A stretch of 43,756 bases of DNA from JBDRNE01 sp043812935 (GCA_043812935.1 JBDRLO010000017.1:1-43756), one strand, 5' to 3'. Positions 1-7,757 are shown, counted from the stretch's first letter. Notes: generated from the sequence alone by a model not told the origin. Numbers and translations are program-made.

Positions 1-377
1 GATTCTCGACTGCAGCCTCCCGTAGGAGTCTGGGCAGTGTCTCAGTCCCAGTGTGGCTGACCATCCTCTCAGACCAGCTACCCGTCTTCGCCTTGGTAGG
101 CCTTTACCCCACCAACAAGCTGATAGGACGCGAGCTCATCAATAGGCGAGAGGTTCATTTTCAGAATCCCCCCCTTTAACCACTGTCACTTTGCAACTGT
201 GGTCTTATCCAGTATTAGCCTGTCTTTCGTCAGGTTGTTCCGGACCTAAAGGTAAATTACTCACGTGTTCCTCACCCGTTTGCCACTATCCCCCTCTTGC
301 GAAAGAGATCGTCCGACTTGCATGCCTAATCCACGCCGCCAGCGTTCGTTCTGAGCCAGGATCAAACTCTCCAGTTT
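1..377 (-). rRNA. rrs: 16S ribosomal RNA, 5' part (runs off the left edge)
   Basis: The complement of the 27F primer site (AGAGTTTGATCCTGGCTCAG) lies at 351-370, which puts the mature 5' end near 377 by E. coli numbering. The complement of the conserved ACTCCTACGGGAGG stretch is at 16-29, so about the first 340-360 nt of the gene are present. The rest lies outside the window. The 338-355 region reads GCAGCCTCCCGTAGGAGT on the plus strand, one base different from the EUB338 probe. The gene is transcribed leftwards from the promoter at 523-550. The 62-codon reading frame that can be drawn across 191-379 is inside the rRNA and is not a gene. Confidence 0.97.
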
Positions 378-414
378 GATATTTCGTTGACCCATGTGTG
401 TTTTTAGCTATCTA

Positions 415-427
415 TTTTCAAAGAACT
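415..427 (-). promoter_or_regulatory. boxA-like antitermination site in the rRNA leader
   Basis: The minus strand reads AGTTCTTTGAAAA about 40 nt before the 16S 5' end. It resembles the boxA element (TGCTCTTTGAAAA type) of rRNA leaders, where NusB/NusE bind to make RNA polymerase resistant to termination. It lies downstream of the leader hairpin at 431-465. Confidence 0.6.
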
Positions 428-430
428 GCT

Positions 431-465
431 CAAATAAAAAAGCACCATAGTTATGATGCTTTTTT
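431..465 (-). terminator. Terminator-like hairpin inside the rRNA leader
   Basis: On the minus strand an A-tract, a stem GCATCATA/TATGGTGC (one G-U pair) and a run of six T form an intrinsic-terminator shape. On the plus strand the same stem has a mismatch, so the minus strand is the better-folded orientation. It sits about 50 nt downstream of the expected rRNA transcription start and before boxA. It could stop read-through or act as an attenuator. Function is inferred. Confidence 0.5.
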
Positions 466-522
466 ATTAGTTATGTATAATAACTATACTCTATAAAAAA
501 ACGTTATAAGATAAGTATTGCC

Positions 523-550
523 ATTGTACCTGAATTCCAAATAATGTCAA
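523..550 (-). promoter_or_regulatory. Strong sigma70-type promoter of the rRNA operon with UP-like tract
   Basis: On the minus strand TTGACA (545-550) and TACAAT (523-528) are separated by 16 nt. The 551-580 stretch just upstream is almost pure A/T in alternating A and T tracts, like an UP element that contacts the alpha subunit C-terminal domain. Transcription would start near 516, leaving a leader of about 140 nt. The promoter begins about 30 nt after the tyrS stop codon. Confidence 0.75.
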
Positions 551-578
551 GTCTTTTTATATATTTTTTTGAAAAAAT

Positions 579-1769
579 TTATGGCCGCCGGAAAAGCTTA
601 CGGAACCTGCGTTTGCCAGCTTTTAGAACTTTTCCTTTTGTTTCGAAAACTATAATTATATTCGGATCTTCAATCTTTATACCATCATAAAAAACAGCTC
701 CCTGGACAATTAATCTGCGCGCTTCACTTCTTGAGATGCCAAGACTGTCGGAAACTGCCGCAGCAGAAGGCATTGATTCAATATCAAAATAGTATTCCTG
801 GATATCTTCGGGAAGCTCTTTCTTTGCAAATACCATTTCAAAATTGAGTTTTGCTTTTTCGGCAAGGCCATGGCCATGATACTCGCTGACAATAGCTTTT
901 GCCAGGTTTATTTTTACTTCTTTTGGATGCTGTTTCCCCTGTTCCACATTATTTTTAATTTTTCCGTAATCTATATCCGTTAAAAGTTCATAATACCGCC
1001 ACATCAGCGTATCAGAAATTGACATAATTTTACCAAACATTTCATCTGGTGGTTCTGAAATGCCGACATAATTATCCAAAGATTTAGACATTTTCTGCAC
1101 ACCGTCCAATCCCTCCAGTATAGGCATAGTAATAATCACCTGTGCTTCAATGTCAAAACTTCTTTGCATATCCCTTCCCACAAGCAAATTAAACTTTTGG
1201 TCAGTTCCGCCTAATTCAATGTCAGATTTCATAACAACAGAATCATAGCCTTGCAAAAGCGGATACAAAAACTCTAAAATACTTATCGGTGTTTTGTTCT
1301 TGTACCGGTTAGAAAAATCATCTCTTTCAAGCATACGGGCAACTGTATATCTGGACGCTAAATCAAATATACCTTCAGTCCCTAATGCCGAACACCATTT
1401 GGAATTAAAAACTACTTTTGTCTTATTTTTATCCAGAATTTTAAATATTTGTTTCTTATAAGTTTTTGCGTTGGCTTTTACTTCCTCTGAGGTAAGCTGC
1501 CGGCGAACTTTAGATTTACCAGAAGGGTCTCCGATCCGGCCGGTAAAATCTCCTATCAAAAAATAAACATCATGTCCTAACTCCTGAAAATGTTTCATTT
1601 TACGGAGAAGTACTGTGTGTCCAAGATGTATGTCAGGAGCGGAAGGATCAAATCCGGCTTTTATAACAAGGGGTTTTTGCCGCGAAAGCTTCTGTTTAAG
1701 TTCCGCAAGATTTATTATTTCTTCGGTACCTCTTTTAATTATTTTAAGTTGTTCTTCTGCTGGTTTCAT
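579..1769 (-). CDS. tyrS: Tyrosyl-tRNA synthetase
   Basis: Class I aminoacyl-tRNA synthetase that charges tRNA-Tyr. The 396-residue protein shows the HIGH-type motif as HLGH (48-51), the KMSKS loop exactly (226-230) and a C-terminal S4-like RNA-binding segment (about 335-396) ending in a basic tail. The HLGH form and length fit the TyrZ/TyrS2 type. The frame stays open upstream to 1952, but the homologous protein begins at MKPAEEQ. That ATG lies 9 nt after the -10 box of the promoter at 1779-1808, so the longer start would lie upstream of the transcript. No Shine-Dalgarno precedes the chosen ATG, as expected for a nearly leaderless mRNA. The last gene before the rRNA operon; no clear terminator separates them. 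Confidence 0.95.
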   Translation of the reverse strand: MKPAEEQLKIIKRGTEEIINLAELKQKLSRQKPLVIKAGFDPSAPDIHLGHTVLLRKMKHFQELGHDVYFLIGDFTGRIGDPSGKSKVRRQLTSEEVKANAKTYKKQIFKILDKNKTKVVFNSKWCSALGTEGIFDLASRYTVARMLERDDFSNRYKNKTPISILEFLYPLLQGYDSVVMKSDIELGGTDQKFNLLVGRDMQRSFDIEAQVIITMPILEGLDGVQKMSKSLDNYVGISEPPDEMFGKIMSISDTLMWRYYELLTDIDYGKIKNNVEQGKQHPKEVKINLAKAIVSEYHGHGLAEKAKLNFEMVFAKKELPEDIQEYYFDIESMPSAAAVSDSLGISRSEARRLIVQGAVFYDGIKIEDPNIIIVFETKGKVLKAGKRRFRKLFRRP

Positions 1770-1778
1770 AGTTTGGTC

Positions 1779-1808
1779 ATTGTAGCATAGGTATATAATA
1801 AACGTCAA
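1779..1808 (-). promoter_or_regulatory. tyrS promoter
   Basis: Minus-strand TTGACG (1803-1808), an 18-nt spacer and TACAAT (1779-1784). The expected start point at about 1772 leaves only ~3 nt before the tyrS ATG. Confidence 0.65.
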
Positions 1809-1878
1809 GTGGAGGCATACCCCCCGTTTTGCCCCTTGCATCTTACTAATTATGGGGGTGTCCAAAATGTAAATTCTC

Positions 1879-1976
1879 GTCATTGCGAGGAGCCAAAGAC
1901 GACAAAGCAATCTCCAAGATTGAATAAAATCAAGGACTTTAGATTGCTTCACTCATTCTATTCGCTCGCAATGATA
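1879..1976. repeat. ~98-nt inverted-repeat element (TCATTGCGAGG / AAGCAATCT family)
   Basis: The left arm (1879-1914) begins CGTCATTGCGAGGAG and ends AAGCAATCT. The right arm (1941-1976) is its imperfect reverse complement, beginning AGATTGCTTC and ending TCGCAATGATA. This matches a palindromic repeat I recognise from many unrelated environmental bacterial genomes. There is no transposase in it, so it would be non-autonomous. It lies in the gene-free stretch 1770-2111. Confidence 0.7.
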
Positions 1977-2017
1977 ATTTGTAAATTATTTTGCGACAGT
2001 CCCATTATATAAATTAT

Positions 2018-2046
2018 TTGTTAAAGCTTTTGTAATCTTGTAAAAT
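2018..2046 (+). promoter_or_regulatory. Candidate promoter of the DUF2148 gene
   Basis: Plus-strand TTGTTA (2018-2023), 17-nt spacer, TAAAAT (2041-2046), followed by a ~60-nt leader that contains the GC-rich hairpin at 2064-2089. The -35 match is partial. Confidence 0.4.
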
Positions 2047-2063
2047 AATGTATTATAAAATCA

Positions 2064-2089
2064 GGGCGGGCACAGGGGGCCGCCCCTAC
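2064..2089 (-). repeat. GTAGGG-hairpin repeat, copy 1
   Basis: GGGCGG (2064-2069) pairs with CCGCCC (2080-2085), followed by CCTAC. The minus strand therefore reads GTAGGG followed by a hairpin. It falls in the 5' leader of the plus-strand DUF2148 gene. One of seven such hairpins in the window, all in the same orientation. Confidence 0.6.
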
Positions 2090-2111
2090 GGCAATAACGA
2101 AAGGAAATATT

Positions 2112-2639
2112 ATGGCTAAAAAATACGAAAGCATTAAAAATTCGGTATTAAAAAATGTAGCTGAATTCATGTGCACCAGCGCGCGGACAGCACCTAAAGC
2201 AAAAGGGCAAGATAATCTGGAAATCATTATCCTAAACAAAAAAGAAATACAAAAAGTACGTTCTCAAATGAAAAAAATAGGGACAATGAAAAACGCCGGC
2301 GGGATGAAACGTGATGCTGAAAACATTAATAATACTGACCATATTGTTGTACTTGGCACAAAGAAAAAAACAATCGGGTTAAACTGCGGATTTTGCGGCT
2401 ATGCAACTTGCCGTGAACTTGAAAAACGAAAAGGGCTTTGCTCGTATAACGCGTTAGATTTAGGCATTGCTTTGGGAGCCGCGGCTAGCCAAGCGGCAAA
2501 ATTTCATATTGATAATCGTCTTATGTATTCCATTGGAAAAGCCGCAATTGAGTGCGGTATATTCAGTAAACAAGTCGTCATGGCAATTGGAATTCCTCTG
2601 TCAGCAACTGGTAAGAATCCGTTTTTCGACCGTATTTAA
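2112..2639 (+). CDS. DUF2148 (ferredoxin-domain) protein of unknown function
   Basis: The only plus-strand gene recognised. The 175-residue protein matches what I know of the DUF2148 family of uncharacterised, probably iron-sulfur proteins. Cys92, Cys95, Cys100 and Cys110 form a C-x2-C-x4-C-x9-C cluster, a plausible Fe-S site, and a further Cys21 lies in the conserved N-terminal segment. The C-terminal half is small-residue rich (GIALGAAASQAAKF). A good ribosome site (AAAGGAAA) precedes the ATG. It converges on rpsA and shares with it the bidirectional hairpin at 2644-2687. Substrate and pathway cannot be told from the sequence. Confidence 0.85.
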   Translation: MAKKYESIKNSVLKNVAEFMCTSARTAPKAKGQDNLEIIILNKKEIQKVRSQMKKIGTMKNAGGMKRDAENINNTDHIVVLGTKKKTIGLNCGFCGYATCRELEKRKGLCSYNALDLGIALGAAASQAAKFHIDNRLMYSIGKAAIECGIFSKQVVMAIGIPLSATGKNPFFDRI

Positions 2640-2643
2640 ATAT

Positions 2644-2687
2644 AAAACAGGGACAGTTGCCAATTAATTGTCAACTGTCCCTGTTTT
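2644..2687. terminator. Bidirectional hairpin between convergent genes (GGGACAG-type palindrome)
   Basis: Perfect 16-bp arms, AAAACAGGGACAGTTG (2644-2659) and its complement (2672-2687), surround an inner palindrome CAATTAATTG. Both strands give a stem followed by T-rich sequence, so it can end both the DUF2148 and the rpsA transcripts. The GGGACAG/CTGTCCC edge is that of a REP-like repeat class, shared with 12746-12794. Confidence 0.7.
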
Positions 2688-2690
2688 ATG

Positions 2691-4421
2691 TTACTCAGTT
2701 TTTTCTGCAGAATCAGAATCAGACTCTGGCAGCGGCATTTCAGAAATATCTTCAACTGTTTCTTTCGAAGAAGAATCTTCCTCTTTTTTAATATCAGATT
2801 TTTCCAAAGAAACTTCTTTTTGTGTATCTTCAGAATTTGTTGTCACATCTTTTGTGCTAAGCGCAATTTTTTTCTGGACACCATCAATATGTATAATTTT
2901 AACAGTTATAACCTCACCTGTTTTATACACATCCTCCATTCTGCCGGAAGCACCAAGATCAACTTCTGAAACATGCAAAAGACCTTCCAAATCAGATTCA
3001 AGTTCCACAAATATCCCAAAGTTTGTAATATTCGTAATTTTACCGTTACAAACCGTGTCAGGAGTATATTTTTTTATAATTTCATCCCACGGATCTTGGC
3101 TAAGCTGTTTTACGCCAAGAGCTATACGCCTGTTTTGTTCATCAACATTCAGAATAATCGCGTCTATCTCTTCACCTTTTTTTAGAACATCTTTTGGATG
3201 TGTAATTCTTTTAGTCCAAGAAAGATCTGATACATGGACAAGACCTTCGACGCCTTTTTCTAGTTCCACAAAAGCACCGTAATCCGTAACAGCATTTATT
3301 ATCCCCTTTATGTTGTCTCCAACCTTGTAGCGTTCCTCTACTTGTTTCCAGGGATCATCGCCAAGTTGTTTAATACCCAGCGAAAGTTTCTGATTATCTT
3401 TATCTATTTTTAGAATTAACGCTTCTACAATATCACCAATCTTGAACTTTTCACTCGGATGGCTAAACTTTTTTGACCATGAAAATTCCGATATGTGAAT
3501 AAGCCCTTCTATCCCTTTTTCCAGTTCTACAAAAACACCATAAGGCATTATATTAACAACCTTGCCTTTAACAACTGACCCTTCAGGATACTTTGCGGCA
3601 ATATCTTCCCACGGATTCGGAACAGCTTGCTTCAATCCTAATGACACACGCACATTGGCTTTATCGAAATCTAATATTTGCACATTAATCTCATCGCCAA
3701 CCTTAACCATTTCATTCGGATGATTAATTCTTCCCCAACTCATATCCGTAATGTGAAGAAGTCCCGTAATCCCACCGCCTATATCAACAAATGCTCCAAA
3801 ATCAGTAATATTCTTTACTACACCTTTAACAATATCACCTTTATTTAAACATTCCATAATACTTTGCTTTTCTTCACGCCGTTTTTCTTCCACAATCTCT
3901 TTGCGTGAAAGTACAATATTTTTTCTCGGAATATTGATTTTGACTACTTTGAAATCCAGCTTTTTCCCCAAAAGGCTATCTGATCCTCCAAATTCCTGCA
4001 TCATAGAAAGGCTTGCCGGCAAAAAGGCTTCCATACCAACATCAACCATAAATCCGCCTCTGACTTTTTTAAAGATCTTACCGTTAAGCATGTCGCCTTC
4101 TTTATAGTTTTCAACTATATTCTGCCACCCTTTAAAACGTTTAGCCTTTTCATGAGAAAGAACAATCATACCCACATCATTCTCTTTGGATTCAAGCATA
4201 ACGTCTATTTCACTGCCAACTTTCAAATCTTCGGGATCTGAAAACTCTCCCTTATGCACAATACCTTCAGATTTGTAGCCCACATCAACAAGAATTTCCT
4301 TATCATTAATTTGAACTATTGTTCCCTTTAACAGCTGCCCCTCCTTAATATCAGCAATGCTGTCCTCGTACATTTGTGTTAGTTCTTCGATAAACTTATC
4401 ATTTTTCTTTTCTGTTTCCAT
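2691..4421 (-). CDS. rpsA: 30S ribosomal protein S1
   Basis: The mRNA-binding protein of the small ribosomal subunit. The 576 residues hold six S1 (OB-fold) repeats, recognisable by repeated GxxxxGxVxxI starts near residues 28, 110, 195, 280, 367 and 454, and then an acidic Glu/Ser/Asp-rich tail. The start at METEKK is chosen over an ATG 12 codons upstream because CAAAGGAG lies just before it. The first two repeats are the more divergent, as is usual for the ribosome-binding end. It is the last gene of the aromatic/cmk cluster and also has its own promoter (4460-4488). The cmk-rpsA neighbourhood is common in bacteria. Confidence 0.96.
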   Translation of the reverse strand: METEKKNDKFIEELTQMYEDSIADIKEGQLLKGTIVQINDKEILVDVGYKSEGIVHKGEFSDPEDLKVGSEIDVMLESKENDVGMIVLSHEKAKRFKGWQNIVENYKEGDMLNGKIFKKVRGGFMVDVGMEAFLPASLSMMQEFGGSDSLLGKKLDFKVVKINIPRKNIVLSRKEIVEEKRREEKQSIMECLNKGDIVKGVVKNITDFGAFVDIGGGITGLLHITDMSWGRINHPNEMVKVGDEINVQILDFDKANVRVSLGLKQAVPNPWEDIAAKYPEGSVVKGKVVNIMPYGVFVELEKGIEGLIHISEFSWSKKFSHPSEKFKIGDIVEALILKIDKDNQKLSLGIKQLGDDPWKQVEERYKVGDNIKGIINAVTDYGAFVELEKGVEGLVHVSDLSWTKRITHPKDVLKKGEEIDAIILNVDEQNRRIALGVKQLSQDPWDEIIKKYTPDTVCNGKITNITNFGIFVELESDLEGLLHVSEVDLGASGRMEDVYKTGEVITVKIIHIDGVQKKIALSTKDVTTNSEDTQKEVSLEKSDIKKEEDSSSKETVEDISEMPLPESDSDSAEKTE

Positions 4422-4459
4422 CAACAACTCAACTCCTTTGTAAGAATTTTGGAACATTT

Positions 4460-4488
4460 ATTGTACCGTTTTTTTGGAAAAGTTGCAA
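4460..4488 (-). promoter_or_regulatory. rpsA promoter
   Basis: Minus-strand TTGCAA (4483-4488), 17-nt spacer, TACAAT (4460-4465). The expected start near 4453 gives a leader of ~32 nt that holds the rpsA ribosome site. Confidence 0.65.
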
Positions 4489-4524
4489 TATCTTTCCTTA
4501 AAATATCTTTTGAACCGTCAATTT

Positions 4525-5142
4525 TCAGCTTTTATCTTTCAATTCGGCGATCTTTTCCATAGCAATATTGGCAACATTATTGTAATCCAGCTTTTTGGAT
4601 TTATCTTTGCCTAAAAACGTCTCGAGGTTAAAGGGTTTTCCCACTTTAACACGAATAATCGCCCCTGGATTTATCCCCCCGGTCTTAGGTAACGCCTCTT
4701 GTGATCCCTGGATATATACTGGAACAACCGGAACACCCGCCTTTGCTATTAAAAAACCTACGCCCCTTTTCGCATCTTGTAATGATCCGTCTAAAGAACG
4801 GGTACCCTCGGGAAAAATGCACACACTCTTCCCCTCCGCTAAATGTTTAATTGCCGTTTTAAGGCTCCTAACACTATTGGCACCACGCTTTACTTCTATG
4901 CATCCCACGCTTCTGCTCCAAATACCTATAATCGGCGCGGTAAAAAGCTCTTCTTTTGCCAGGAAAGAAATATCATCCTTTTTACATACCATTCCTATAA
5001 GCGGCGGATCAACTAAACTACTGTGATTTGGAACAACCAAATAAGGCGCAGACGGAATGTTTTCCTTACCTTCAACTTGAAGTTTAAAAAGAATCCGCAT
5101 TAAGATTTCGAATATTATCCTGGAAATTTTATACATCAACAT
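4525..5142 (-). CDS. plsC: 1-acyl-sn-glycerol-3-phosphate acyltransferase
   Basis: Adds the second acyl chain to lysophosphatidic acid in phospholipid synthesis, at the inner face of the cytoplasmic membrane. The 205-residue protein shows the catalytic H-x4-D box (His40, Asp45 in NHSSLVDP) and the glycerophosphate-binding FPEGTRS motif (110-116). A hydrophobic N-terminus (about 5-22) can anchor it. GGAG sits 8 nt before the ATG. It follows cmk with a 13-nt gap, the same cmk-plsC-rpsA order as in many bacteria. The ispH that often lies between plsC and rpsA is absent here. Confidence 0.93.
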   Translation of the reverse strand: MLMYKISRIIFEILMRILFKLQVEGKENIPSAPYLVVPNHSSLVDPPLIGMVCKKDDISFLAKEELFTAPIIGIWSRSVGCIEVKRGANSVRSLKTAIKHLAEGKSVCIFPEGTRSLDGSLQDAKRGVGFLIAKAGVPVVPVYIQGSQEALPKTGGINPGAIIRVKVGKPFNLETFLGKDKSKKLDYNNVANIAMEKIAELKDKS

Positions 5143-5155
5143 ATTTATAGCTCCG

Positions 5156-5845
5156 CTATCTGGTTTTTACCATTTCTACTATCTTCGTGGTTACATCTTC
5201 AATGGAAAGATTTGTTGTATCAAGAAAAACCGCGTTATCAGCTTTTTTAAGCGGCCCAACTTTTCGCGTCTTATCCGCATGATCCCGCTGTTTTAAATCA
5301 TCTTCCACTTCCTTGCGCGTTATAGTATGCCCTTTCGCCTTGAGTTCAGCTAAACGACGTTCAACTCTTTCAACAAAAGAAGCATCCAAATAAAACTTGT
5401 ATTTCGCGTCCGGGAAAACTACAGTTCCTATATCACGGCCTTCCATAACAGCACCGTTTATGCCTTTTATCATTTGCTGCTGAAATCTTACCATATTATT
5501 TCTAACTAACGTTATTTTCGCTATATATTTAACATTACCCGTAACTTCCATTTTTCTTATTTCTTCGCTAACATCTTCACCTTCAAGAATAACACGTATA
5601 GAGTTCTTTCCGATTTCTGCCGGTAATAATTGCAAATTTAATTTCTCAGAGATTTCTATAATTCTTTCCTCATCAGAAAAATCAATATTTTCCCGCATGA
5701 TTTTCAAAGTAAGAGCTCGATACATTGCTCCGGTATCTATATACATAAAGCCCAGTCTTTCAGCAACAAACCTGCTTACCGTACTTTTTCCGCTTCCAGC
5801 CGGGCCATCAATAGCTACCACATTAACAGCATTAAAGATATTCAT
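5156..5845 (-). CDS. cmk: Cytidylate kinase
   Basis: Phosphorylates CMP/dCMP with ATP. The 229-residue protein carries the P-loop GPAGSGKS (14-21), the DTGAMYR motif and MEGRDIGTVVFPDA of the CMP-binding insert. Its length is that of the family. AAGGAATAAGAG precedes the ATG, which lies 14 nt inside the 3' end of tyrA, so translation is probably coupled. In many bacteria aroA lies between tyrA and cmk; it is missing here. Confidence 0.95.
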   Translation of the reverse strand: MNIFNAVNVVAIDGPAGSGKSTVSRFVAERLGFMYIDTGAMYRALTLKIMRENIDFSDEERIIEISEKLNLQLLPAEIGKNSIRVILEGEDVSEEIRKMEVTGNVKYIAKITLVRNNMVRFQQQMIKGINGAVMEGRDIGTVVFPDAKYKFYLDASFVERVERRLAELKAKGHTITRKEVEDDLKQRDHADKTRKVGPLKKADNAVFLDTTNLSIEDVTTKIVEMVKTR

Positions 5846-6677
5846 CTCTTATTCCTTTATATTTTTTCAATTTTTTTACAAGCTCTGCTTCCTTGTCCAG
5901 GGCAAGATCCTCTTCAATCCCGGAAAGTATTTCTTTCACGCGAGCTATGGCATTAATCACATTCTGCTTATTACTCATAAAAATATCTTTCCACAACTCA
6001 GGGTCTGATAATGCTATCCGAGTAGTATCCTTAAAACCTGTTGCAACCATATCTTTAGAAAAGTTTTCCCCCAACGCCCCAGCTAAAGCGTACGCCACAA
6101 TATGCGGCAAATGACTTGAAAAAGCCAAATATTCGTCATGTATTTTGGGTTCTAATCTGACTATTCTTGCACCGGTTTTTTCCCATAAACTTTTTACTCT
6201 TTCATAATTCTCATCCAGAGTTTCATTCGTAGGAGTTACAATACAAACTGAATTTTCAAAAAGGCTGCCGTCCGAATGTTCCACACCTTTTTTTTCAGAC
6301 CCAGCTAAAGGATGCGCTCCGACAAAAGAAAAATTATTTTTAAATTGGCCTGCATATCTCACAATCTCTTCTTTTGTGCTTCCTACATCTGTTACAATAA
6401 TTTTGGGATCATTTAAAACTTCCGCTAAATCCGTTAATATTTTCTTAATCTTCGAAACAGGCGTTGCAATAACTATTATTTGGGCATCTTTAACAACTTC
6501 TTTGTATTTATCTATACAACCCGCGGTTAAAGATTTTTCTTTTATTGCCTTATCTAAAGAAACCTGCCGCCGGCATACGCCGATAACTTGATCAGCAATA
6601 TTTTTCTCAAGCAAAGCTTTCCCCAATGAACCGCCAATTAATCCCATACCTATAATTACTACTTTTTTTATTTTCAT
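5832..6677 (-). CDS. tyrA: Prephenate dehydrogenase
   Basis: Oxidatively decarboxylates prephenate to 4-hydroxyphenylpyruvate for tyrosine. The 281-residue protein starts with a Rossmann NAD site (GMGLIG, 10-15) and contains the GAHPLAGSEKKG segment with the catalytic histidine. No ACT or chorismate mutase domain is fused, so this is the monofunctional short type. The ATG at 6677 is preferred because GGTG precedes it; an ATG six codons earlier (6695) sits at the edge of the hairpin repeat at 6703-6726 and lacks a ribosome site. It overlaps cmk by 14 nt. Confidence 0.93.
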   Translation of the reverse strand: MKIKKVVIIGMGLIGGSLGKALLEKNIADQVIGVCRRQVSLDKAIKEKSLTAGCIDKYKEVVKDAQIIVIATPVSKIKKILTDLAEVLNDPKIIVTDVGSTKEEIVRYAGQFKNNFSFVGAHPLAGSEKKGVEHSDGSLFENSVCIVTPTNETLDENYERVKSLWEKTGARIVRLEPKIHDEYLAFSSHLPHIVAYALAGALGENFSKDMVATGFKDTTRIALSDPELWKDIFMSNKQNVINAIARVKEILSGIEEDLALDKEAELVKKLKKYKGIRDEYL

Positions 6678-6702
6678 AATTTTTACACCATTCATCGCCC
6701 TT

Positions 6703-6726
6703 GGGCGCGGAAACCGCGCCCCTACA
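6703..6726 (-). repeat. GTAGGG-hairpin repeat, copy 2, supplying the aroF stop codon
   Basis: GGGCGCGG (6703-6710) pairs perfectly with CCGCGCCC (6714-6721) around AAA, and CTACA follows. The minus strand reads TGTAGGGGCGCGG. The TAG in this edge is the aroF stop codon (6722-6724). Confidence 0.75.
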
Positions 6727-7738
6727 GAGTTCTTCCCACAGCTTTTGCAACTTTTGAAACATCTTTCATCAGTTTAGCAAAAGTCTCCGGCAAGAGAGAT
6801 TGATCACCGTCAGAAAATGCGTCTTCCGGATTAGGATGCACTTCGACCATTAATCCATCGGCTCCAACCGCGACTGCCGCACGTGATATTGCGTTCACCA
6901 TTCCCCATCTTCCTGTCCCATGTGAAGGATCAACTATAATAGGCAAATGCGTTAAACTTTTTATTGCCGGCACAGCATTAATATCGAGAGTAAACCGTGT
7001 AAAAGTTTCAAAGGTTCTTATGCCTCTTTCACATAAAATTACGTTAGAATTCCCTCCGGCTAAAATATATTCCGCGCTCATAAGAAACTCTTTAATAGTA
7101 TTCGCAATACCGCGTTTTAACAAAACAGGTTTTTTTGTTTTACCAACTTCTTTTAAAAGATCAAAATTCTGCATATTTCTAGCGCCGATTTGGATAACAT
7201 CTGCATACTTCATTACAGTTTCCAACGTACGGATATCCATAAGTTCCGTAACAATTAAAAGACCTGTCTTATCTCTCGCTTCAGCAAGATATTTCAAACC
7301 TTCTTCTCCTAACCCCTGAAAGCTATACGGGCTGGTTCTTGGTTTAAAAGCACCGCCTCGAAGCATAAGCGCACCTGATTTTTTCACTTTAACGGCTATA
7401 TCCAAAAGCATCTCACGAGTTTCAACAGAACATGGCCCGGCCATAACAACTACCTGTTTTCCGCCTATTACCACTCCTTTACCCAAGTCGATTTTAGTTG
7501 GCTCATTCTTATAATCAAGCGATGCCAATTTATAAGGTTTTAAAATAGTCATAACCTTTTCAACTCCGGGGAAACCTTCTAAAGGCAAAGTCCTTAAAAT
7601 ATCTTCTTCACCGATTACGCCTATAATAGATCTCTCTACCCCTTCGGAAATCCAGGGTTTCAAACCTAGCTTCTCGATCTTATTCAGAATATGATCTGTT
7701 TCTTTTTTTGTTGCTGTTGGTTTTAATACGATTATCAT
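6722..7738 (-). CDS. aroF: 3-deoxy-7-phosphoheptulonate synthase (DAHP synthase)
   Basis: First step of the shikimate pathway, joining phosphoenolpyruvate and erythrose-4-phosphate. The 338-residue protein belongs to the type I-beta form with an N-terminal ferredoxin-like regulatory domain (about 1-68) before the TIM-barrel catalytic domain. The barrel shows VMAGPCSVE, GGAFKPRTSPYSFQG and DPSHGTG motifs. The N-terminal domain is the part that senses aromatic amino acids in the Thermotoga-type enzyme, so feedback control is likely. GAGGAG lies before the ATG. A GGTTARCC array and spacer (7758-7888) lie between hisC and this gene. Confidence 0.95.
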   Translation of the reverse strand: MIIVLKPTATKKETDHILNKIEKLGLKPWISEGVERSIIGVIGEEDILRTLPLEGFPGVEKVMTILKPYKLASLDYKNEPTKIDLGKGVVIGGKQVVVMAGPCSVETREMLLDIAVKVKKSGALMLRGGAFKPRTSPYSFQGLGEEGLKYLAEARDKTGLLIVTELMDIRTLETVMKYADVIQIGARNMQNFDLLKEVGKTKKPVLLKRGIANTIKEFLMSAEYILAGGNSNVILCERGIRTFETFTRFTLDINAVPAIKSLTHLPIIVDPSHGTGRWGMVNAISRAAVAVGADGLMVEVHPNPEDAFSDGDQSLLPETFAKLMKDVSKVAKAVGRTL

Positions 7739-7757
7739 AAAAACTCCTCTTATTATT

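Noticed and set aside
191..379. Open frame across the left end
   Set aside because: It is antisense to the 16S rRNA gene.
1770..1952. Longer TyrS N-terminus
   Set aside because: It would start upstream of the promoter and encode part of the intergenic repeat; no homology to the family.
2668..3282. 204-codon plus-strand frame rich in Ser
   Set aside because: Antisense shadow of the acidic tail and last S1 repeats of rpsA.
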